Source of the DNA: Spirochaetota bacterium | GTDB lineage: Bacteria; Spirochaetota; Leptospiria; Turneriellales; Turneriellaceae | Direction: 5' to 3' | DNA: 6,255 nucleotides | NCBI GenBank assembly: GCA_963205035.1 | Contig: CAUJII010000255.1 | Coordinates: 1-6,255, forward strand | Position numbers and translations under genes: made by a program | The notes under the pieces: generated by a model | What the model saw: the letters and a program-made list of their open reading frames with translations, nothing else | The model's database searches: none | Told to the model about the DNA's origin: nothing | In this document: piece by piece, positions 1 to 6,028 of the stretch | How positions within the stretch are numbered: the stretch's first letter is position 1 | Layout: each line of letters opens with the position of its first letter

Positions 1-2
1 TA

Positions 3-1883
3 CCCGTTATAGGGCGCGTCAAAGTTCCCCGCACGCGGTATGCAGAGTACCTGAATAAAATCATTCCACGAGAGAAATTGAGCGGCACGGTGATTCGCAT
101 CCACTCGAGCATCTCGGGAGTTTTCTCTCAAACGGGAGCCATCTTCAAAATAGGTGACGCGTCGGGCATCGATTGGTTTGAAGGCGCGATCGAAGTCGAG
201 GGTTTCGACGCTTCAGACGTCCAAGAAATATTAAAAGCATACCGCAAGAAAGAAGACATCTTGGAGCTCAAAAACGGACGCTGGTTTTCGATTAAGGCCA
301 GCGGACTCGGCGAGCTACTCAACTCGCTCGCAGGGATTGGACTTAAACCCACACCCGAAGGTGCAGTCGAAAAAATTTCATACGCGAAACTCGTGAGTCT
401 CGAACAACATTTCAACACAGAACTGCGCACTGAGAAAGGCGCCAAGACAGCGATTAAGAAATTCAAAAAATTTATCAAAGAACCGATTGAGCGCATTGAA
501 CTCCCCAAAGGATTTCGTGCCGTCTTGCGACCGTACCAACAGGTTGGTGTCGCATTCATCATGAAGCTCTATAAGTCTTCAATGGGCGGTATTCTCGCAG
601 ACGACATGGGGCTCGGTAAAACAGTGCAAGCAATAGCGGCCATGTCTATCATCGCTGCGGTCGACAAGAAGGCGCGCTTTCTCGTCGTGTGTCCGGTCGC
701 CGCGATGGGTGTCTGGCAGAGTGAAATCGAACGCTTTAGCGACAACCTCGCTTGCTATCGCTGGCACAGTGGTGGCCGAAACCTCAAAGACGCGCTCCAA
801 TCGAATGTCATTGTAACAACATTCGCAACGTACTCTCTCGATATGGATAAATTCTTCGACATTAAATTTTCGCTTGTATTTATCGACGAGGCGCAATTCG
901 CTAAGAACGCGCGAACGCAAAACGCCATCGCACTGCGTAGCATCCAAGCGAGGTCGATTTTATGCCTCACAGGTACACCCGTCGAGAACCGTCTCGACGA
1001 TCTTTGGGCGCTCTTTGATCTTTTCTTTCCCGGCTACCTGGGTACTCTCAAAACTTTCAAATTTTACTACGCGGGTGCAAGCACTTACGAAAACATGGAA
1101 ACACTACAAAGAAAGGTTGCGCCTTTCCTGTTGCGCAGAACAAAAACGCAGGTACTTTCCGATTTACCCACCAAGAATGAGATCGTCGTAAAAATTCCCA
1201 TGCCGCACGAGCAGGCGAAAGTTTACGAAGCCGCACGGCGCCTGGCCGTACTTCACATGGGTTCGCTTTCTCACGGCAACCCGCTCATGGAAATGCTGCG
1301 TCATCTCATGAACCTGCGCCGCATAAGCTGCCACCCGTATCTCGAATCAGAAGCACCGAATCCAATGCACTCGGGCAAACTGCAATATCTGGCCGACAAG
1401 CTCGACGAATTGCAACAGAGCGCGTCGGGTGTTCTGATTTTTAGTCAATTTACCTCGGTGTTGCGTGTCGCACAGCAGCTACTCGAGAGCCGTGGGATTA
1501 ATCCCTTATATCTCGATGGCCAAACGAGCGAAAAGAAGCGGCGAGCGCTTGTCGAAACTTTTCAGGCAGGCAAAAATCAGTTCTTTTTGATTAGCCTCAA
1601 GGCGGGTGGCACGGCGTTGACCTTGACGCAGGCTGACACCGTAATTCACCTCGACCCCTGGTGGAACCCAGCGGTGGAAAGCCAAGCGTCCGATCGCGCA
1701 CACCGCATTGGCCAAAAACGTAAGGTCTTTGTGTATAAGTTCGTGACAGAAAAGACGGTAGAAGAAAAAGTGTTGATGCTGCAAGAAAAGAAACGCACAC
1801 TCTTCAACGCGCTCTTAGAAAACGGTAGTGCTGAGACGGGCGGTATTGGCCGCGAGGAAATTAGCTACTTGCTGAGCGAATAG
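3..1883 (+). CDS. SNF2-family DNA-dependent ATPase/helicase, 5' end outside the window
   Basis: This is an ATP-driven translocase of the bacterial SNF2/HepA type, which generally remodels protein-nucleic acid complexes; the specific target is unknown. The frame is open from the first full codon at 3 with no stop, so the gene starts upstream; the TTG at 78 is probably internal. 626 codons are visible, numbered here from position 3. Residues about 55-97 (DWFEG... to LKNGRWFSI) resemble the bacterial SNF2-associated domain (PF08455). The ATPase core follows: RPYQ at 176-179, Walker A DDMGLGKT at 200-207, DEAQ at 295-298 (a normal variant in bacterial members) and LTGTP at 322-326. The second RecA lobe has FSQF at about 480, the motif V region LKAGGTALTLTQAD at 532-545 and motif VI QASDRAHRIGQ at 561-571. 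All motifs look intact, so the enzyme should be active. The C-terminus ends soon after motif VI, as is usual. The family is certain, the cellular role is not. Confidence 0.96.
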   Translation, partial: PVIGRVKVPRTRYAEYLNKIIPREKLSGTVIRIHSSISGVFSQTGAIFKIGDASGIDWFEGAIEVEGFDASDVQEILKAYRKKEDILELKNGRWFSIKASGLGELLNSLAGIGLKPTPEGAVEKISYAKLVSLEQHFNTELRTEKGAKTAIKKFKKFIKEPIERIELPKGFRAVLRPYQQVGVAFIMKLYKSSMGGILADDMGLGKTVQAIAAMSIIAAVDKKARFLVVCPVAAMGVWQSEIERFSDNLACYRWHSGGRNLKDALQSNVIVTTFATYSLDMDKFFDIKFSLVFIDEAQFAKNARTQNAIALRSIQARSILCLTGTPVENRLDDLWALFDLFFPGYLGTLKTFKFYYAGASTYENMETLQRKVAPFLLRRTKTQVLSDLPTKNEIVVKIPMPHEQAKVYEAARRLAVLHMGSLSHGNPLMEMLRHLMNLRRISCHPYLESEAPNPMHSGKLQYLADKLDELQQSASGVLIFSQFTSVLRVAQQLLESRGINPLYLDGQTSEKKRRALVETFQAGKNQFFLISLKAGGTALTLTQADTVIHLDPWWNPAVESQASDRAHRIGQKRKVFVYKFVTEKTVEEKVLMLQEKKRTLFNALLENGSAETGGIGREEISYLLSE

Positions 1884-1886
1884 GGA

Positions 1887-1916
1887 GTTTTTCGAGGTGC
1901 GGGCGCGTTTTTCGAG
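1887..1916. repeat. 10-bp direct repeat GTTTTTCGAG, two copies 20 bp apart
   Basis: GTTTTTCGAG occurs at 1887-1896 and again at 1907-1916, just after the helicase stop and upstream of the chemoreceptor gene. The period is 20 bp, about two helical turns, so both copies would face the same side of the DNA. The second copy continues into a short TTCG-AG-CGAA palindrome (1911-1920). It could be a tandem protein-binding site or chance similarity. Neither copy is preceded by a strong stem, so I do not call it a terminator. Confidence 0.45.
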
Positions 1917-1954
1917 CGAATTTCAGAGAAAAGTTCAGTCTCGGCGACCGTCCA

Positions 1955-1962
1955 TCCGATAA
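1955..1962 (+). promoter_or_regulatory. Candidate sigma-28 (FliA-type) -10 element of the chemoreceptor gene
   Basis: TCCGATAA matches the enterobacterial sigma-28 -10 consensus GCCGATAA at 7 of 8 positions and lies 7 nt before the ATG at 1970. Motility and chemoreceptor genes are classic sigma-28 targets, so the location makes sense. The weakness is the -35: AAAAGTTC at 1929-1936 matches TAAAGTTT at 6 of 8, but its spacer is 18 nt instead of the usual 11, and nothing good lies at the right distance. The overlapping GATAAT (1958-1963) could equally be a sigma-70 -10 with a poor -35. Either reading places the transcription start at or next to the A of the ATG. Confidence 0.4.
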
Positions 1963-1969
1963 TAAAACG

Positions 1970-4048
1970 ATGTTCTCTTTTCTACACCACCTTAAAATAA
2001 GACAAAAGGTTCTGCTCATCGCATTTCTGATGCTCTTGCCGTTAAGTTATTTGACTGCGCAGTTTTATCTCACCACCTCGGCATTGGTGAGTCAAACAAA
2101 AACAGAACAAGTGGGGATGCAATACATCCAACCACTGCAAGAAATGCTCTACCATTCGCAAAGACGGCGCGGTTTCGTCGCTTTGAATTCTGCGCGTGGA
2201 AACACGGTGCAGAGTATCGCTGCCGAAAGCGAAGCGATCAAGAAGGCATTTGCGGCGATGGAGAGCTATCACATAGACAAGAACGACCCTCTGCAAATTA
2301 ACACGCAGCTTCAAGACCTCAAAGCAAAACTCGATGCGCTCTTAGCCACGCCAATCAATACAAAAAAAATAAGTCTCTTTCGTTTACACAACGGGTTCAA
2401 CCAATACCTCTTGAGTTTTGAGTCTTTGGTCGCAAATAACTCGGGCCTCTATCTCGAACCAGAAGGTGGGCCTTACTACCTCATGGAGTTATCGCTCAAA
2501 ATTCTTGCTGTAACAAGCGAAGCGGTCGGTTTCAGCCGAGGCCTCGGCAGCTCGATTCTCATAGACCAAAGTAAAGACGACACTCTTATCAATGAACTCT
2601 TTTTTAATTTCGGAATTATAACACACCGCACGGCAGACATCCAGCCGAATAAGATGCGCGTCTTCCAATATTTGCCCGAACATAAAGAAGCTTTCGACAA
2701 ACTTTTTGCAGAAGTCGAGACGCAAGGCAAAGCGTTTGAAGCGGAACGTTTGCGTCTTTTTCGCGGAAACCAAATCGGCTCCGCCGAACGCGCAAAGGAA
2801 TACCACGCCATTTGCACAAATTATATCGATGCATTGCGCGCACTCGCCGTGGGAGTCAACGACCGGTTGCAGGCCGAACTCCAAGAGAGAAAAACTGTGC
2901 TTGTCTTCAAACAAATTCTCACATTCGCTTTGACTGCATTGGGGCTTCTTCTCGCGCTTGTTTCCGGTTTGACTGTTTTCAAGCAGATTATGGTTTCTCT
3001 CGACAAGTCGCTTCTTCTTGCGCAAAATCTCTCCGAAGGAAATTTGGAAACCTCGATTGAAATTACGTCAGAAGATGAAATCGGTATGTTTCTGAAGTCT
3101 CTCAATGTGATGATGATAAAACTGCGCACGGTTTTGCAGCAAGTGCACGACAGCGCGAGTGAAATATCGCTCGCGGCAGACCAGGTCGCATCGACCGCTG
3201 AGATGCTCAACAATGGTGCGATGGACCAAGCGGCCCACGTTGAAGAAACCGGTGCCGCTTTAGGCGAGATGGCGAACCTTATACAAAGCAATGCACAGAA
3301 CGCCGTCGAAACCGACAAGACGGCAGTGACTGCCGTTAAGAACACCCAGTTGGGCACTGAGAACGTCATGCAGGCTGTCGATTCGATGAAAGAAATTTCT
3401 GAACGCATTCAAATTGTGCAAGAGATTGCCTCGCAAACAAACCTCCTGGCTTTGAACGCGACAATCGAAGCCGCACGCGCGGGCGAGCACGGACGCGGCT
3501 TTGCGGTTGTCGCGACAGAAGTCGGGAAACTCGCCGAAACAAGCGGACAAGCGGCAAAGCAGATTCAAGCTCTCGTGCACCAGAGTGCCGCGATTTCAGA
3601 AAACGCCGCGTCGTCGCTTTCTTTGATTACCGACGGCATGGGTCAAACCGCACAGAAAGTCGGTGCAATCCGCAAAGCATCGGAAGAGCAAGACCAGGCT
3701 GCAAAGCAAATTAGCGAAAGTATGGGACGGCTCAACCAAACGACAGAGCAGACTGCGTCTGCCGCAGAAGAACTCGCGGCAACTGCCGAACAAATGAGTT
3801 CACAAACGGCAGTGCTTCTTGATAATCTAAAATTTTTTCGCTTTGGCGCAAAAGCCAACACACTCCCTTTAGCGGCGACAAAACCGCACTCTCAGAGCGT
3901 CGCGACACACAAAAGTCCTGTAAGAGAAGTTACTCCCACAGTGGAGACAAAGCCAGCGGCGGCGAAAGAACCGCATGCGACAAGAGCCCTACCGAAAGAC
4001 GGGGCTGAGCCACAGGTTCAAAACTCGGGCCTTTACGAGAAATTCTGA
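1970..4048 (+). CDS. Methyl-accepting chemotaxis protein (transmembrane chemoreceptor)
   Basis: This inner-membrane receptor senses a ligand outside the cytoplasm and controls CheA through CheW. The order is: short N-terminus, TM1 about residues 14-34, external sensor about 35-308, TM2 about 312-336, HAMP about 337-391, then the signalling coiled-coil hairpin to about 620. The hairpin tip is unmistakable (NLLALNATIEAARAGEHGRGF, about 491-511), with arms of about 115 residues each. Likely methylation sites lie in SAAEELAATAEQM (597-609). The sensor looks all-helical, with QRRRGF at 64-69 and SGLYLEP...YYLM at 158-172. This recalls the helical-bundle (NIT-like) sensors of many receptors; the ligand is unknown. 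After 620 comes a Pro/Ala/Lys-rich tail ending in LYEKF, which fits the CheR/CheB tether pattern. The ATG at 1970 is the only plausible start: no other ATG, GTG or TTG lies in frame back to the previous gene. It has no Shine-Dalgarno sequence. The gene is apparently co-transcribed with the crotonase gene. Confidence 0.97.
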   Translation: MFSFLHHLKIRQKVLLIAFLMLLPLSYLTAQFYLTTSALVSQTKTEQVGMQYIQPLQEMLYHSQRRRGFVALNSARGNTVQSIAAESEAIKKAFAAMESYHIDKNDPLQINTQLQDLKAKLDALLATPINTKKISLFRLHNGFNQYLLSFESLVANNSGLYLEPEGGPYYLMELSLKILAVTSEAVGFSRGLGSSILIDQSKDDTLINELFFNFGIITHRTADIQPNKMRVFQYLPEHKEAFDKLFAEVETQGKAFEAERLRLFRGNQIGSAERAKEYHAICTNYIDALRALAVGVNDRLQAELQERKTVLVFKQILTFALTALGLLLALVSGLTVFKQIMVSLDKSLLLAQNLSEGNLETSIEITSEDEIGMFLKSLNVMMIKLRTVLQQVHDSASEISLAADQVASTAEMLNNGAMDQAAHVEETGAALGEMANLIQSNAQNAVETDKTAVTAVKNTQLGTENVMQAVDSMKEISERIQIVQEIASQTNLLALNATIEAARAGEHGRGFAVVATEVGKLAETSGQAAKQIQALVHQSAAISENAASSLSLITDGMGQTAQKVGAIRKASEEQDQAAKQISESMGRLNQTTEQTASAAEELAATAEQMSSQTAVLLDNLKFFRFGAKANTLPLAATKPHSQSVATHKSPVREVTPTVETKPAAAKEPHATRALPKDGAEPQVQNSGLYEKF

Positions 4049-4050
4049 GG
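4047..4050 (+). promoter_or_regulatory. Ribosome binding site of the crotonase gene, overlapping the receptor stop codon
   Basis: GAGG at 4047-4050 lies 8 nt before the ATG at 4059 and overlaps the TGA of the receptor gene (4046-4048). It decides the crotonase start in favour of 4059 over the longer in-frame ATG at 3975. The arrangement is typical of translational coupling in an operon. It is the only clear Shine-Dalgarno sequence at a visible gene start in this window. Confidence 0.75.
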
Positions 4051-4058
4051 TCGATGCG

Positions 4059-4826
4059 ATGGCACTCGAAATCACAAAAGCAAATAAAGTCGCACTTATC
4101 CGCATTCGGCATAATGCGGCGAACACGCTCACGGGCGATAGCTTTGACGAAATTCAGAAGATATTCACTTCGCTCGAAGCAGACGACTCCGTGCGTGTCG
4201 TCGTGATTACCGGTAACGACACGGGGTATTTTTCTAACGGATTTGAACCCGCGCTTTTTTTAGATAAATCCTATGAATATAACCACGGCGTGTGCAAGCT
4301 CGTAAACCTCACCGCGAGTAACTATTTCTATTTCAAAAAGCCGATTATCGCATGCCTCAACGGGCACGCAATGGGGGCCGGTGCCGTTTTTGCGCTCTTT
4401 TCCGATTGGCGGTTTATGGCAAGCGATGGGGCGCGTTTTGGCTTTCCCGAAGCCCTCCTGGGCATGAATTTTCCCGCGTACACGGCGCACTATATGAAAG
4501 ACCTCGTTGGATTTACAGCGACGCGTGACATTCTTTTTGCCGGCAAATCGATCAAAGCCCCCGAAGCGTTAGAAATCCACCTTATCGATAGAATTTACCC
4601 AAATGAGGAGTTACTCACAGAAACAGTCAAGTTTGCCGAAAAACTCGCTAAGAGCCCATTGCAGGTCTTGGTGGGAATGAAACGGGCGATGAAAGAGCCT
4701 TACCGCGCTCTTTTCGACCAACTGAGAGACGCAGACGCTGCCGAATTAGCGCGTTATATGACAAGCCCCACCACGCAAGAGGGCCTGCGCTCGATTGTCG
4801 AAAAGAGGCGCCCACGTTTCGATTGA
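4059..4826 (+). CDS. Enoyl-CoA hydratase/isomerase family (crotonase-fold) protein
   Basis: This 255-residue protein has the normal single-domain crotonase length. Such enzymes bind acyl-CoA thioesters and stabilise an enolate in an oxyanion hole. The first oxyanion segment is FSNGFEP (58-64) and the second NGHAMGAG (101-108, in place of the common NGxxxGGG). FPEALLG (129-135) keeps the Glu (E131) matching the first catalytic Glu of rat mitochondrial hydratase (E144). The position matching the second (E164) appears to be Asp157. The FSNGF segment and LGMNFPAYTAHYMKDLVG (134-151) remind me more of delta3,delta2-enoyl-CoA isomerases, including plant peroxisomal ones, than of standard hydratases. 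Isomerase is therefore possible, but the reaction stays open. The start at 4059 is chosen for its Shine-Dalgarno and because residue 1 begins the usual N-terminal strand. The in-frame ATG at 3975 would add 28 unrelated residues inside the receptor gene. Its link to a chemoreceptor gene is unexplained. Confidence 0.93.
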   Translation: MALEITKANKVALIRIRHNAANTLTGDSFDEIQKIFTSLEADDSVRVVVITGNDTGYFSNGFEPALFLDKSYEYNHGVCKLVNLTASNYFYFKKPIIACLNGHAMGAGAVFALFSDWRFMASDGARFGFPEALLGMNFPAYTAHYMKDLVGFTATRDILFAGKSIKAPEALEIHLIDRIYPNEELLTETVKFAEKLAKSPLQVLVGMKRAMKEPYRALFDQLRDADAAELARYMTSPTTQEGLRSIVEKRRPRFD

Positions 4827-4851
4827 ACGTGTGTAATAGTTATTACAAAAT
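4823..4851 (+). promoter_or_regulatory. Candidate promoter of pfkA
   Basis: TTGAAC (4823-4828) and CAAAAT (4846-4851) are separated by 17 bp; each matches the sigma-70 hexamers at 4 of 6. The predicted transcription start is about 4858, the A of the pfkA ATG. The -35 overlaps the crotonase stop codon. The match is only moderate, and read-through from the upstream genes is an alternative source of pfkA message. Confidence 0.3.
4832..4847. promoter_or_regulatory. Perfect 16-bp palindrome, possible operator in front of pfkA
   Basis: TGTAATA-GT-TATTACA has two 7-bp arms that are exact inverted repeats around GT. It occupies about half of the 31-bp gap between the crotonase stop and the pfkA start, ends 10 nt before the ATG, and overlaps the spacer and -10 of the candidate promoter. 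That is a suitable place for a dimeric repressor. As RNA it would be a weak AT-rich hairpin with only a 2-nt loop and no following U tract, so a DNA site is more likely than a terminator. The binding protein is unknown. Confidence 0.45.
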
Positions 4852-4857
4852 ACCGCC

Positions 4858-5928
4858 ATGAGAAATCGTGCTGAAGATAAACGCGTTGCAATCCTCTCCT
4901 CAGGGGGGGATTCACCAGGAATGAACGCCGCAATGCGCGCATTCGTGCGCTCGGCACTTTGGGAGCGATACCAAGTCGTCGGAATAAGAAACGGCTTCGA
5001 GGGCCTTCTCGCGAACGACATCCGCGAACTCACCAGCCGCGACATGGGCCGCATCATCAACCAAGGCGGTACTTTCTTAGGCACCGCACGCTCGAAAGAA
5101 TTTCAAACCCTCGAGGGCCTCAAGAAAGCGACGGAGGTTCTAAACTCACATTCCGTTGACGCGCTCTGCGTTGTCGGTGGCGACGGTTCGTTTCGCGGCC
5201 TCATGGCTTTGAGCGAAACCTATAAAGGCCAAGTGGTAGGAATCCCCGGCACCATCGATAACGACATCCAAGGCACAGAATATACCATCGGGTTCGACAC
5301 TGCAGTGCAGACGGCAGTCGAGGCGATCGACAAGCTGCGCGATACGGCGCTCTCGCATGGGCGTATTTTCTTCGTTGAAGTGATGGGCCGCAGTTCAGGA
5401 CAAATCGCTCTTTCTGTCGCACTGGCATCGGGTGCTGAAGACGTTATTATTCCCGAAGAGAAGCTCGATGTTGAAACATTTGTGACTCGGCTCGAAGAAG
5501 GCCGCAAGAAAGGCAAGCGGTTTGGGATTGTCGTCGTTGCCGAGGGTGCGCCGTGCGCGTCGAAAGACACCGACCATGCAAAAGAAGTACGCGCTGCTTC
5601 ACCCGACCCTTTGGTCAAGGCAGTGGTTGCGGCAGAAGAGTCGCCCGCATTCCATTGGGCCGAAGTCTTGCGGCCCAAACTCGGGATGAATATCCGCGTT
5701 TCTGTCTTGGGACACATCCAACGCGGCGGCTCCCCTACGTCCTATGACCGCATTTGGGGGTCGCGTATGGGCGAAGCTGCTGTGCGGTTTTTGAAGAACC
5801 GCATGACGGGAATTTTTACCGCGATGCGTGGCGGACACATCGTGCCTGCATATCTTATGGAAGCGACGCAAGGTGTGAGGGCGGTCGAGCCCGAAATGGT
5901 GCAGCTTGTCCGCGTGATGGGTAGTTAG
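4858..5928 (+). CDS. pfkA: 6-phosphofructokinase, ATP-dependent type
   Basis: This cytoplasmic glycolytic enzyme phosphorylates fructose 6-phosphate to fructose 1,6-bisphosphate. The nucleotide-binding SSGGDSPGMN lies at 14-23, and GGDGS at 107-111 has Gly110 where pyrophosphate-dependent enzymes usually have Asp. PGTIDND at 130-136 has Gly131 where they usually have Lys. Both features indicate ATP as donor. Catalytic Asp134 and Asp136 (E. coli D127, D129), Arg169, MGR at 176-178, Glu229, Arg280 and LGHIQRGG at 284-291 are present. Of the E. coli effector-site residues, R21, R25 and R154 have counterparts (R27, R31, R161), but R54 appears to be Ser60, so allostery may differ. It is 356 residues against about 320 in E. 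coli. Most of the excess is a roughly 30-residue insertion between Glu229 and Arg280. The start is firm: an in-frame stop lies at 4837 and the next Met is inside the active-site loop. There is no Shine-Dalgarno sequence. Confidence 0.95.
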   Translation: MRNRAEDKRVAILSSGGDSPGMNAAMRAFVRSALWERYQVVGIRNGFEGLLANDIRELTSRDMGRIINQGGTFLGTARSKEFQTLEGLKKATEVLNSHSVDALCVVGGDGSFRGLMALSETYKGQVVGIPGTIDNDIQGTEYTIGFDTAVQTAVEAIDKLRDTALSHGRIFFVEVMGRSSGQIALSVALASGAEDVIIPEEKLDVETFVTRLEEGRKKGKRFGIVVVAEGAPCASKDTDHAKEVRAASPDPLVKAVVAAEESPAFHWAEVLRPKLGMNIRVSVLGHIQRGGSPTSYDRIWGSRMGEAAVRFLKNRMTGIFTAMRGGHIVPAYLMEATQGVRAVEPEMVQLVRVMGS

Positions 5929-5938
5929 TCGTGTTGGG

Positions 5939-5972
5939 ATTCGCGCTGAGCTTCGCGCTTTAGTGTGCGAAT
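5939..5972. repeat. Imperfect inverted repeat after pfkA (hairpin 1)
   Basis: ATTCGCGC (5939-5946) pairs with GTGCGAAT (5965-5972), with one G-U pair in RNA, giving an 8-bp stem with an 18-nt loop 11 nt after the pfkA stop. The loop holds a short AGC/GCT pairing. No U tract follows, so classic intrinsic termination is not supported by this element alone. It abuts hairpin 2 with no intervening base. Confidence 0.45.
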
Positions 5973-6002
5973 GCGAAAAATGAATAAAGATTCACTTTTC
6001 GC
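5973..6002. terminator. 13-bp inverted repeat (hairpin 2), possible bidirectional terminator or operator
   Basis: GCGAAAAATGAAT (5973-5985) and ATTCACTTTTCGC (5990-6002) pair at 12 of 13 positions (one A-C mismatch) around an AAAG loop. An inner TGAAT/ATTCA stem is flanked by A5 on the left and CTTTT on the right. This is the layout of a bidirectional terminator with its U tract inside the 3' arm, though the inner stem is short and AT-rich. It lies between pfkA and the DUF445 gene, so ending pfkA transcription is plausible. A DNA operator for the downstream gene is the main alternative. The inverted repeat itself is certain, its function is not. Confidence 0.5.
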
Positions 6003-6028
6003 CACATTGCCGGATTGAATTTCCCCCC

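Noticed and set aside
78..80. TTG at 78 as the start of the SNF2 helicase
   Set aside because: The frame is open to the window edge and nothing resembling a Shine-Dalgarno lies at good spacing. Bacterial SNF2 proteins of this type usually have more N-terminal sequence before the SNF2-associated domain. The gene is treated as 5'-truncated.
1884..1969. Intrinsic terminator after the helicase gene
   Set aside because: The T runs at 1888-1892 and 1908-1912 are not preceded by a GC-rich stem; only short 4-bp pairings are visible.
2489..3025. Long antisense open frames within the receptor gene, including 2821-3408 on the - strand
   Set aside because: Their translations are low-complexity, Ser/Arg/Cys-rich and match no family I know. 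They mirror the codon pattern of the strongly supported + strand gene.
3975..4058. Longer crotonase reading frame starting at ATG 3975
   Set aside because: It would overlap the receptor gene by 74 bp and add 28 basic, unrelated residues. The ATG at 4059 has GAGG at 8 nt and begins the expected N-terminal strand.
4832..4847. GlnR/TnrA-type site in the pfkA upstream palindrome
   Set aside because: That consensus is TGTNA-N7-TNACA (17 bp); the palindrome here is 16 bp with the arms one base too close.
4858..5928. Pyrophosphate-dependent phosphofructokinase
   Set aside because: Gly is present at both discriminating positions (GGDGS and PGTIDND), where pyrophosphate enzymes typically have Asp and Lys.
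5971..6018. 15-codon open frame (ATG 5971 to TGA 6016-6018) between pfkA and the DUF445 gene
   Set aside because: It is very short, has no ribosome binding site, and coincides with the hairpin 2 inverted repeat, which explains the sequence better.
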